Position numbers and translations under genes: made by a program. Below, piece after piece: positions 8,963-17,104 of a stretch of 64,000 nt of DNA. The notes beneath the pieces were generated by a model that made no database searches, had not been told where the DNA came from, and was given only the letters and a program-made list of their open reading frames with translations. Numbering within the stretch: position 1 is the stretch's first letter; each line of letters opens with the position of its first letter. This stretch comes from G963422445 sp963422445 (lineage in GTDB: Bacteria; Pseudomonadota; Alphaproteobacteria; Thalassobaculales; Thalassobaculaceae): contig OY729512.2 of NCBI GenBank assembly GCA_963422445.2, forward strand, positions 2,790,001-2,854,000, in the 5' to 3' direction.

Positions 8963-10089
8963 TCAAATTAGTCCTCCCCTGCCGATTCTGAAGCTCACCT
9001 GAACGTCTACTGGATTGATTCCAACGTTTGGACCCTTCTTTATTCTTGCGGCGATGATGGTATCGGGATCGGCGGTCCAGACGAAGGGCTTGGCTTCGGT
9101 GGTGTTGTGTTCGTCGATGACGCGGCGGATGGCGTCCTGGAGTTCGGGTACGGAGCGGAAGACGCCGTATTGAGACGGCGTCGTGTCCGCTTGGCGAAGA
9201 CGCCTTCGAGCGCGTTCAGCCACGCGCTCGAGGTGGGGGTGACGTGGAAGGTCCAGCGCGGATGGCGTGCGAGCCAGACCTGGACGTCCTTGTGCTTGTG
9301 AGTGGCGTCGTTGTCGAGGATGGCATAGACTGGGACGCCGGCGGGCATCGTGCGCGCGATGCGGTTGCGGCATCTCGGGAACGCTTGGTGGCGATGCCGA
9401 CTGGCGTGCTGGCCGATGACCGTGCCGTCGAGCACGGTCAGGGCGGCAAACAGCGTCGTCGTGCCGTTGCGCATGGAATCATGTGTCATGGTGGCGCCGC
9501 GACCTTTCTTCATCGGCAGGCCGGGCTGTGTGCGGTCAAGTGCCTGAATTTGCGACGTGCCATCGATCGACAGCACGACCGCGTGAGCCGGCGGCGCAAC
9601 GGAGAGGCCGACGATGTCGGTCAGTGTCTCGAGGCAGGCAGGATCGTTCGAAAGCGTGAACAGCCGCCAGCGGTGCGGCATCAGGCCATGCGCCTGCCAG
9701 ACCGCCCAGACCGCCGAAGCGGCACCCCCACAGCCTTCGCCATCGCCCGCAGCGTCCAGTGGGTCGCCGCGTGAGGCGGCGGGGTGTGGGTCAACCCGAC
9801 GATCTTCGCCACCTGCTCAGGAGCCAGAGGCGTCTTGCCCGGCGGACGCGTCTTGTCCCGCAGAAGTCGGTCCACACCTTCGTCCATAGAAGCGGTCCTG
9901 CCAGCGCCAGACACTGTTCTTCGCCTGGCCGGTCTCTCTCATGATGGCCATCCTGCCGAGCCCATCGTCGCTCAGAAGAACGATGCGCGCCCGCCAGACG
10001 TGCGTCTGCGGGCTCTTCGGGTCCGGGACAACCGTTTCAAGGCGACGCCGGTCGCCCGAAGTGAGCGTGAATGAAACACCAGGGCGCAT
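8963..10089 (-). pseudogene. IS630-family transposase with three frameshifts
   Basis: Family sequence is spread over four successive frames on the minus strand. It starts at ATG 10089 (MRPGVSFTLTSGDRRRLETV) and moves through LAPEQVAKIVGLTHTPPPHA to the catalytic half (VLSIDGTSQIQALDRTQPGLP, then YAILDNDATHKHKDVQVWL). It ends with VFRSVPELQDAIRRVIDEHN and AARIKKG. The first catalytic Asp (SIDGTSQ) and the second (LDNDATHK) are present, and the third acidic residue would fall in the SAWLNALEGVFAKR segment. Frame changes occur near 9880, 9720 and 9180. The element is dead as read. Its 5' end overlaps a remnant of an unrelated IS5-type element end. Confidence 0.78.
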
Positions 10090-10161
10090 CTTGCAAACCT
10101 CCGTGATCGACAAATCAGAAGAACATAATAACGGAGATACCTGTAACGATCTATCCACTAG
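10084..10161 (+). repeat. Remnant of the terminal end of an IS5-type element, shared with 45268-45346
   Basis: This stretch and positions 45268-45346 match at most bases, including a shared core GATCGACAAATCAGAAGAAC, and both end in CCACTAG. At the second location it is the right end of an IS5-type element. Here only the terminal segment survives, fused directly to the start of an IS630 transposase, so the rest of that element was lost or replaced. The match was found by eye and breaks down immediately after CTAG. Confidence 0.7.
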
Positions 10162-10607
10162 CATGGTCGCAGAGCGAACCGAACCCGATCTGCCGCTTGT
10201 CGTCACGGGACTGGCTGAATCTCACCAGGGGTATTGGGGTGCCTCCATCCATACCGAGGCGATGTCCCACAGCGCCGGGGATCCATCCTCGATCTGCTGG
10301 GCAGCGAATTTGGCCTCGAATGCGGTCTGGCGTTTCGGCAGTCAGTTCATGACGTTATAGAGCTCGTCATCCTCGACAGCGTTCAGGCCGGAACAGTCTC
10401 CGCGGCTGACCGGGATGCCGGTTTCCGGATCGGTTGGCCCGAAGCATGCCCACCGATCCGCTGCGGGATATCCGCGGTGATGTCCACAGCCCTTGTCGCG
10501 GACGCCAATTTGCGCCATATATCTTGCCACGTGGCGGCGGCGAGTTGTGGAATTTTGCGCCAGATGTGCCGCAAGACCTGTCCGCACCAACCTGTCGGTC
10601 CGTAAGC
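10162..10607. other. 446-bp region upstream of lepB without a recognisable gene
   Basis: Between the IS remnant and lepB there is no gene I can name, although this is where acpS and pdxJ normally lie in alphaproteobacteria. A minus-strand frame (10590 to 10342) is open for 82 codons but resembles nothing I recognise. The region must hold the promoter of the lepB-rnc-era-recO operon. I could not choose a specific promoter. Confidence 0.4.
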
Positions 10608-11357
10608 ATGTCCATTGACGCAGCCCCCAAATCTGGCGGTTTCCGGGAAACGATCAAGACTATAGTGACCGCGGTCCTGATCGCTGTGGTGATCCGGACC
10701 GTATTCTACGAACCCTTCAACATTCCGTCCGGGTCGATGGTGCCGACCCTGCTCGTCGGGGACTATCTGTTCGTTTCGAAGATGTCGTATGGCTACAGCC
10801 GATATTCGATCCCGTTCGCACCGCCGGTCATTCCAGGCCGGATTCTGTTCGATGAACCTGAACGCGGCGATGTCATCGTCTTCAAGAAACCCACCGATAC
10901 CAGCATCGATTACATCAAGCGCCTGATCGGGCTGCCGGGTGACAAGATCCAGATGCGGAACGGCATTCTGCATATCAACGAAAAGCCGGTCTCGCGCCGC
11001 CGCATCGATGATTTCGAAATGACGGATTCCTTCGGACGCTCCTTCCGGGTTCCCCGCTACATCCAGACCCTGCCGAACGGGGTCGAGTATCCGGTTCTGG
11101 AAACCCGGGACGATAACGGTTTTTCCGACAATACTGGCGTCTATCGGGTGCCGGACGGGCATTATTTCATGATGGGAGACAATCGCGACAACTCGATCGA
11201 CAGCCGCGACCCCAGCGTCGGCATGGTCCCGCGGCAGAATCTTGTCGGACGTGCGGAAAGGCTGTTCTGGGCCTGGGATCAGCGCTGGAGTTGGTGGCAG
11301 GTCTGGAACTGGCCGCACGCGATACGGTTCAACCGTTTGCTGCAGCCGATCGAATGA
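10608..11357 (+). CDS. lepB: Signal peptidase I
   Basis: Type I signal peptidase that removes signal peptides from exported proteins at the outer face of the cytoplasmic membrane. An N-terminal membrane anchor (VTAVLIAVVIRTVFYEPFNI) is followed by the box containing the nucleophile serine (IPSGSMVPTLLVGDY). The catalytic lysine lies in DYIKRLIGLPGD, and the C-terminal signature is GHYFMMGDNRDNSIDSR. At 249 residues it is normal for alphaproteobacteria. The ATG at 10608 is preferred because the upstream in-frame sequence is not protein-like. The stop overlaps the rnc start by four bases (ATGA), so translation is probably coupled. Confidence 0.95.
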   Translation: MSIDAAPKSGGFRETIKTIVTAVLIAVVIRTVFYEPFNIPSGSMVPTLLVGDYLFVSKMSYGYSRYSIPFAPPVIPGRILFDEPERGDVIVFKKPTDTSIDYIKRLIGLPGDKIQMRNGILHINEKPVSRRRIDDFEMTDSFGRSFRVPRYIQTLPNGVEYPVLETRDDNGFSDNTGVYRVPDGHYFMMGDNRDNSIDSRDPSVGMVPRQNLVGRAERLFWAWDQRWSWWQVWNWPHAIRFNRLLQPIE

Positions 11358-12028
11358 GCAAGCGTGGACAACGGCTGGGTGAATTGCAGGAGCGCCTCGG
11401 GTACCATTTCGCCGACACCGGTCTGCTGCGCCTCGCGGTCACCCATCCCAGTGCCGGTGACGACAACTACCAGAGGCTTGAATTTCTTGGTGACCGGGTA
11501 CTCGGGTTGATCGTTGCCGAACACCTGCTCGACAGCTTCCCGCAAGAAAAGGAAGGCGAAATCGCGCGGCGGTACGCCAATCTGGTTTGCCGGGAGATTG
11601 TCGCGAAAGTGGCGCGGGATTTTGAACTCGGCCGTTTCCTGATTGTCGCTGCCGATCAGGAAGCGCACAATCGCGACCGGGAACGGATCCTGTGTGATGT
11701 CATGGAATCGGTGATCGCTGCAATTTACCTTGATGGCGGATTTGCGGCGGCTGCGACCCTGGTGTCAAGGTGCTGGTCGCCCCTGGTCGCCGCCAACGCG
11801 GTGCCGCATCTCGACGCCAAGACGGCCTTGCAGGAATGGGCCCAGGGGCAAGGCCTGGCTCTTCCATGTTACGCGATGGTGTCTCGTGAAGGTCCGGCGC
11901 ATGCGCCGGATTTCACAGTCAGCGTCAAAGTGTCCGGACAGCCCCGGAAGCTGGCGCAGGGCCGCACGCGGCGTCAGGCGGAGCAGAAAGCTGCAGCCGC
12001 CGTACTCGCAGAGATTACGGCGGGTTGA
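11354..12028 (+). CDS. rnc: Ribonuclease III
   Basis: Double-strand-specific endoribonuclease that processes rRNA and some mRNAs. The 224-residue protein has the RNase III signature LEFLGDRVLGL near residue 40, with the catalytic Glu/Asp residues. A second acidic cluster (CDVMESVIAAIYLDGG) follows, then a C-terminal double-stranded-RNA-binding domain (DAKTALQEWAQGQGL, ending GRTRRQAEQKAAAAVL). Its ATG overlaps the lepB stop, and era begins 3 bp after its stop, so it is the second gene of a tight four-gene operon. Confidence 0.96.
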   Translation: MSKRGQRLGELQERLGYHFADTGLLRLAVTHPSAGDDNYQRLEFLGDRVLGLIVAEHLLDSFPQEKEGEIARRYANLVCREIVAKVARDFELGRFLIVAADQEAHNRDRERILCDVMESVIAAIYLDGGFAAAATLVSRCWSPLVAANAVPHLDAKTALQEWAQGQGLALPCYAMVSREGPAHAPDFTVSVKVSGQPRKLAQGRTRRQAEQKAAAAVLAEITAG

Positions 12029-12031
12029 GCG

Positions 12032-12943
12032 ATGACCGGACTGACAAGACCGACACGTGCCGGATTTGTGGCGGTGATCGGGGCGCCGAATGCCGGGAAA
12101 TCCACTCTCGTCAATCGTTTCGTCGGACACAAGGTCTCGATCGTCACCCACAAGGTGCAGACGACCCGGCTGCGGGTCCGCGGGGTTTGCATCACTGGCT
12201 CGACGCAGATCGTCCTGGTCGATACACCGGGGATTTTCGAGCCGCGGCGGCGTTTCGATCGAGCAATGGTCAGCGCCGCCTGGCAGGGGGCGCGGGACGC
12301 CGATCTCGTCATGCTGCTGCATGATGCCGGTCGGCACCAGATCGACGCCGATGCCCGGCGGATTGTTGACGGATTGAAAAAAAATCGCCAGCCTGCGATC
12401 CTTGCCCTGAACAAGATCGATCAGGTCAGCCCGGCCGACCTGTTGCCGCTGGCTGCAGCCTTCGATGCCGAGGGTGTGTTTGAGTCGACATTCATGATCT
12501 CGGCAGAAAAGGGCGACGGTTGCGACGATCTGTTGGAGGGGCTCGCGAACCGGATGGCGCCGGGCCCCTGGCTCTATCCGGAAGACGAGATTTCCGATCT
12601 TCCGGAGCGATTGCTGGCTGCCGAGATCACCCGTGAGCAGGTTCTGCGGCGGTTGCATCAGGAATTGCCATACTCGGCAACCGTCGAAACCGAGCAATGG
12701 ACCGAACGTGAGGATGGCGCGGTGGTCATCAACCAGGTGATCTATGTGCAGCGACCCGGTCACAAGAAGATCGCATTGGGAAAGGGGGGCGCTATGATCA
12801 AGTCGATCGGCTCGGCCGCGCGGGCCGAACTGCAGGGGCTCCTCGACCGCCCGGTGCATCTGTTCCTGTTCGTGAAGATCAGGGCCAACTGGATGGACGA
12901 CCCGGACCGATACCACCTCTGGGGTCTTGATCCGAACGCCTGA
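12032..12943 (+). CDS. era: GTPase Era
   Basis: Ras-like GTPase that binds 16S rRNA and assists 30S subunit assembly. G motifs are visible: P-loop GAPNAGKST near residue 18, the switch region with T residues (VQTTRLRVRG), G3 DTPG, and G4 NKID. The C-terminal KH domain follows (PYSATVETEQW, then QRPGHKKIALGKGGAMIKSIG). The length of 303 residues is typical. It lies 3 bp after rnc, and recO starts 14 bp downstream. Confidence 0.97.
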   Translation: MTGLTRPTRAGFVAVIGAPNAGKSTLVNRFVGHKVSIVTHKVQTTRLRVRGVCITGSTQIVLVDTPGIFEPRRRFDRAMVSAAWQGARDADLVMLLHDAGRHQIDADARRIVDGLKKNRQPAILALNKIDQVSPADLLPLAAAFDAEGVFESTFMISAEKGDGCDDLLEGLANRMAPGPWLYPEDEISDLPERLLAAEITREQVLRRLHQELPYSATVETEQWTEREDGAVVINQVIYVQRPGHKKIALGKGGAMIKSIGSAARAELQGLLDRPVHLFLFVKIRANWMDDPDRYHLWGLDPNA

Positions 12944-12957
12944 GTGGAGATACCGGC

Positions 12958-13728
12958 GTGAGGCAATGGCAGGATGACGGTGTGGTATTGCGAGTGCGCC
13001 CGCATGGCGAGAATGCCGCGGTCCTGATGTTGTTGACTCGCGATCACGGTTGCCATGCCGGATTCGCGCGCGGGGTGACCGGGCCCAGAGCGCGGGGCGT
13101 ATTGCAGCCCGGCAACCGGGTGGTCGCAGCCTGGTCGGCGCGTGTCCCTGAATCCCTCGGATCGTTTCAGGTTGAGCTGAAGCAGAGCCACGCGCCCGAA
13201 CTGTTTGACGATCCTCTGAAACTTGCCGGCCTCAGTGCTGCGATGGTGGTTGCCGAACGCACAATGCCGGAACGCGAACCGCATCAGGCTGTCTATGACG
13301 GGTTGTTGTCCCTGATCGACATCATGGAGCGGGCGGACCTCGGCGACGCGTGGATCGCCGCCTATGTTCGTTGGGAACTCGGGTTGCTTTCCGAACTCGG
13401 CTTCGCGCTCGATCTTTCGTGCTGCGCCGCGACCGGCCGCCGCGACCGGCTTGCCTATGTCAGCCCGCGGTCCGGACGAGCGGTATCGCGCGAGGCAGGC
13501 GAGCCCTATCACGTCAAGCTTCTGACCTTGCCGTCATTTCTGGGCGGTTGTGGCGGAGGAGGTCCGGGAGACCTCACGGACGGCATGAAACTGACCGGAT
13601 ACTTTCTCGCCCGGCATGTGTTCGGAACCCGTGGAGAACTGCTGCCGCCTGCGCGTACACGGTTCATGGAACGGCTGCAGGCCGACTCCGGACGCCCGGA
13701 GTCGTCTACAGGGTTGGAGTCACATTGA
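12958..13728 (+). CDS. recO: DNA repair protein RecO
   Basis: RecF-pathway mediator that loads RecA on gapped DNA. The N-terminal OB fold is recognisable (QWQDDGVVLRVRPHGENAAVL, then HAGFARGVTGPRARGVLQPGN). It is followed by the helical RecO domain with an alphaproteobacterial-type LSEL GFALDLSCCAATG region containing two cysteines. The start is a GTG at 12958, since no ATG lies in frame at the expected N-terminus. The 256-residue length is normal. The 3' end overlaps the convergent luciferase-like gene by 23 bp, which marks the end of the operon. Confidence 0.93.
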   Translation: MRQWQDDGVVLRVRPHGENAAVLMLLTRDHGCHAGFARGVTGPRARGVLQPGNRVVAAWSARVPESLGSFQVELKQSHAPELFDDPLKLAGLSAAMVVAERTMPEREPHQAVYDGLLSLIDIMERADLGDAWIAAYVRWELGLLSELGFALDLSCCAATGRRDRLAYVSPRSGRAVSREAGEPYHVKLLTLPSFLGGCGGGGPGDLTDGMKLTGYFLARHVFGTRGELLPPARTRFMERLQADSGRPESSTGLESH

Positions 13729-14749
13729 TCTTCCGTAAGGCAGGAAACAGTTCTTTCGACATCAGTTCCATGCTGTCGAGCGCCAAGTTGGCCGGCATTC
13801 CAAGCCAATGGGTCCGCACGACCAGGTGATTCATGCCGAACTCTTCCCAGTAAGGGCGAAGCTGCTCGTAGCAGTCGTCGGGGGAACCGAGAATGAAGCG
13901 TCCTTCGACCAGATCTTCGAAGGTTTGATCGAAGCTCTCGTTTTCCGGCATCACCTTGTCCTGCCCCCAGCTCGCATAGTTCTGGTACTTGCCGAACAGA
14001 TACGGGCCGGCAAGCTCAAGCGCTGTCTTGCGGTCGCGGGCGCAATAGACCTCCTTCACGATCGGCAATTCCATCGGGGCCGGTTTGCCGGCTTCCTTCA
14101 GAGCGTTCCGGTACAGCATCATGTGGCGGCGGATCGTTTCAAGTTGCGAGTGCGGATTCACGAACCAGGCGTCCGACAGGCGGGCCGCCCGTTCGATGGC
14201 ACGGTCGTTGTTCGCGGCGATCCAGATCGGCGGACGCGGCGTCTGGACCGGCCGGATATTCATGCGGACATCTTCGAGAATGCAGGTTTCGCTTTGGTGC
14301 GAGACCCGGTCCTCGGTCCATAACCGCTGCACCAGCGCCAGATATTCTTCGAACCGGGCGACCCGTTTGCCGCGCGGAACCGCGAAGGCATTGAATTCTG
14401 TGTCGCGATAGCCGAGTCCGACGCCAAAGATCAGCTTGCCGCGCGAGAGCACGTCGAGGCTGGCCACGGTCTCCGCCGTATAGACCGGATTGTGCAGATT
14501 GAGCAGCAGGATCCCGAGGGCAATGTTGAGATCGCCAGCCTCCGGGATCATGCGGGCCAAAAACGGTACGATCTGCAATTGCTGATTGTTTCCTTCATTC
14601 AGGTAGTGTTGCCCTGACACTAGGGTGTCCCAGCCATTGTCGCGGATGTGGCGGACCATCGAAATCTGATCGTCGAGGGCTTTCACCATGTCGGTGTCGA
14701 GTGACTGCTGGTTGGTGAGAAACAGGCCGAGTTTCATGGTGGCGTCCAA
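13706..14749 (-). CDS. Luciferase-like (LLM class) flavin-dependent oxidoreductase
   Basis: A 347-residue TIM-barrel monooxygenase of the bacterial luciferase/F420-type superfamily, normally using reduced FMN or F420 with O2. Typical segments include MKLGLFLTNQ at the N-terminus, ALGILLLNLHNPVYTAETVASLDVLSRGKL with the family GRGK-like motif, VGLGYRDTEF, and PPIWIAANNDRAIERAARLSD. Alternative starts lie at 14749 and 14737 (ATGAAACTCGG); the latter matches family N-termini best. It is divergent from the Rieske dioxygenase genes across a 174-bp intergenic region, consistent with a catabolic oxidation role. The substrate is unknown. Confidence 0.88.
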   Translation of the reverse strand: MDATMKLGLFLTNQQSLDTDMVKALDDQISMVRHIRDNGWDTLVSGQHYLNEGNNQQLQIVPFLARMIPEAGDLNIALGILLLNLHNPVYTAETVASLDVLSRGKLIFGVGLGYRDTEFNAFAVPRGKRVARFEEYLALVQRLWTEDRVSHQSETCILEDVRMNIRPVQTPRPPIWIAANNDRAIERAARLSDAWFVNPHSQLETIRRHMMLYRNALKEAGKPAPMELPIVKEVYCARDRKTALELAGPYLFGKYQNYASWGQDKVMPENESFDQTFEDLVEGRFILGSPDDCYEQLRPYWEEFGMNHLVVRTHWLGMPANLALDSMELMSKELFPALRKINVTPTL

Positions 14750-14923
14750 TCCCGGGCTTGTCGGATCGTTGGAATCTGGTCACGATCAATCGTGCGATGG
14801 GGGTATTATTGCCATGATGCCGGGCAAGGCTCAACGTCGAATGCCGATCCGGCTGGCCAAGTGTGGCTCACAACAGGGACGCGATATCGTGACTGGTCTG
14901 ACGGCCTCTGTGGAGAATCAGGT
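14750..14923. promoter_or_regulatory. Divergent intergenic region of the oxidoreductase and dioxygenase genes
   Basis: These 174 bp separate two head-to-head catabolic genes and must contain both promoters. No regulator gene is adjacent, and no operator palindrome stood out by eye. It is flagged by gene orientation only. Confidence 0.35.
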
Positions 14924-16428
14924 ATGGTGAGGGATAACGGATTTGCATGTGCGGCCGACATGGTCGACGACAGCGGTGTTTTTCGTGTTGCCCGGACCGT
15001 CTACACCGACCCTGCGGTTTTTACCGCGGAGATGACGGCGATATTCGAGGGCAGCTGGATCTATGTCTGCCACGAAAGCCAGATTCCCGACCATGGCGAC
15101 TATTATGCCAGTCAGGCCGGTCGACAGCCGATCTTCATGATCCGGCAGGCCGACGGCGGAATCGGCGGATTCATCGACGCCTGCGCGCTGTGATGTTTTT
15201 CGTGGCCCGGACCGTCCTTACCCGGGACCCTGGACGCCACGGCCAGATTCCCGACCATGGCGACTATTATGCCAGTCAGGCCGGTCGACAGCCGATCTTC
15301 ATGATCCGGCAGGCCGACGGCGGAATCGGCGGATTCATCGACGCCTGCGCGCATCGTGGCGCCGTCCTTACCCGGACCCGACGCGGGTCGATGCGCACCA
15401 TTGCCTGCCGGTTCCACGGGTGGTGCTACGACACCGAAGGACGATGCATCCGGATCAAGAATGAGGAGGGCGGCTGGCCGGACGGCGTCGAGCGCGGCCG
15501 GTTCGGACTCGCCAGACTGCCGCGGGTCGGGAGCTACAAGGGCTTCGTCTTTGCATCGCTGTCGGACAATGTACCGCCGTTGGGAGAGGCTCTGGGCGAA
15601 ACCCGCCTCTTCATCGACCTGGTTGCGGATCAATCGCCGGATGGCATGGAAGTGGTGCCGGGAAGCCAATCCTACATGGTCCGCGGAAACTGGAAGCTAC
15701 AGGCCGAGAACGGCGTTGACGGTTATCACGTCTCGACTGTGCACCGGGTGTTTGCGCGCGCCGTGGCAAAACGCGAGTCGCTCGGCGATCAGGGCCATAT
15801 GCGCAAGACCGAGGCTGCCCGCATAACCGGGACGGTGCCAACCGGAATCCATGACCTTGGCCGAGGTCACATGGTGCTTTGGGCGGACCGCGGCAACCCG
15901 GAAGTTGCTCCGCTTGCCGGTAGTCTTGACTGGTTGAGCCGTGAATATGCCGAGACCAAGGTCGACTGGATGTTGAGGCGCGGCCGCAATCTGTTCCTGT
16001 TTCCCAACGTCTATCTGATGGACCAGTCCTCGACGCAGATCAGGGTCATGATCCCGCATGCGCCCGACCGCACGGAAGTTCGGGTCTACTGCATTGCGCC
16101 GAAGGGCGAGAGTCGAGCGGCCCGTGCTGCCCGGTTGCGGAAGTTCGAGGATTTCTTCATGGTTACCGGCATGGCGACGCCAGATGATGTTGTGGCCCTT
16201 GAAGATGTGCAGCGCGGCGCCAACGGTTGGCTGGCGACCTGGACCGAGATGGACCGCGGCCGCAGCCTGATGATCGAGGGTGCCGATGCTGCGACCGCCA
16301 GTCTCGGGGCGCGTCCGGTCTCTTCCGGGTCCGATTGGGACAACGAGACGATGTATTACGGTTTTTACAGGCACTGGCGCGGGATGCTGGATAAAGACAT
16401 GCCACGGTCCGGCATGACACTCGGATAG
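14924..16428 (+). pseudogene. Rieske aromatic-ring-hydroxylating dioxygenase alpha subunit, split by a 164-bp internal insertion
   Basis: The start (MVRDNGFACAADMVDDSG) and the remainder of the protein lie in different frames. The first stops at 15193. The second resumes and contains the Rieske cluster (CAHRG then CRFHGWCYD) and the mononuclear iron site (ENGVDGYHVSTVH). Between them 164 bp are inserted: a 111-bp exact second copy of the QIPDHGDYYASQ coding segment plus a 53-bp spacer. Removing 164 bp restores one continuous frame of 446 residues, the normal length for benzoate/toluate-type alpha subunits. Such enzymes add O2 across an aromatic ring using an electron-transfer partner, which is not seen nearby. 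As read, the gene is broken. An assembly artefact or recombination between paralogues are both possible causes. Confidence 0.85.
15078..15352 (+). repeat. 111-bp direct duplication (15078-15188 and 15242-15352) inside the dioxygenase gene
   Basis: The two copies are identical by eye and offset by 164 bp. The 53-bp spacer (15189-15241) is not random. It resembles both the gene's own upstream segment near 14975-15018 (TTTTTCGTG, CCCGGACCGTC) and its downstream segment near 15361 (CGTCCTTACCCGG). The pattern suggests a recombination event within or between dioxygenase copies rather than a simple slippage. Confidence 0.9.
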
Positions 16429-16434
16429 TCCTGC

Positions 16435-16938
16435 ATGGGCCAGCCGATGTCCGACCGGTTATCCGCCTGCGAGGACTTGCTGTTTCTCGAGGCGGATCTG
16501 CTTGATCGCAAGAAATGGGCCGAATGGGCGGCTCTCTATACCGATGACTGCGTGATCTGGGTGCCGTCCTGGGCGTCGGAGGACGCCTTGGTCGGTGATC
16601 CGGAAATCTCTGTCAACATGATGTATCTGGTCGGCAAACCAGCCCTTGAAGCGCGTCTGCACCGGATCGAATCGGATGACGCCTATGCGTCTCTTCCGTT
16701 GGCCTGGACGTCGCATTCGGTGACCAATATCCGTATCACCGAGCGCTGCCGGGCCGAGACGGCGATCTCGGCAAAATGGACCGTTCTGTCGCTTGAGCCG
16801 CGACGCGGAAAGTCCTGGCGCGGTGGCTGGTACGACTATGTCTTAGTGTCCGACGGCGACGCGCTGAAGATCCGGTGCAAGAAGATCACTCTTCTCGAAG
16901 ACATGATCGACGGCACCATCGACATCTATCAGATCTGA
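16435..16938 (+). CDS. Aromatic-ring-hydroxylating dioxygenase beta subunit
   Basis: Small subunit of a Rieske dioxygenase, a SnoaL/NTF2-like fold that packs with alpha subunits in an alpha3beta3 enzyme. The 167-residue sequence shows the family pattern: an acidic N-terminal helix (EDLLFLEADLLDRKKWAEWAAL), Y.DDCVIWVPSW, and HRIESDDAYASLPLAWTSHSV. A closing section reads RCKKITLLEDMIDGTIDIYQI. It starts 6 bp after the alpha-subunit stop; an ATG at 16447 is a possible alternative start. With the alpha subunit broken, it has no intact partner in this window. Confidence 0.9.
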   Translation: MGQPMSDRLSACEDLLFLEADLLDRKKWAEWAALYTDDCVIWVPSWASEDALVGDPEISVNMMYLVGKPALEARLHRIESDDAYASLPLAWTSHSVTNIRITERCRAETAISAKWTVLSLEPRRGKSWRGGWYDYVLVSDGDALKIRCKKITLLEDMIDGTIDIYQI

Positions 16939-17104
16939 CCGGAATCGATCGCGGTTCGGCATGATCCTGCTGACGCGTTCGAGTTTCCACGGAGATGATC
17001 CCTCAACGTCGATGCGTTTTCGATCTTGCCAAATGAATTCCGAACGAACAATCTTGCCGGGCCCGTAAGCTGGTGATTCATCCAACATGCGAGAGGGATT
17101 TGTG

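Noticed and set aside
10342..10590. 82-codon minus-strand frame upstream of lepB
   Set aside because: No recognisable domain, no operon partner, and no good ribosome-binding site. Treated as part of an unannotated gap.
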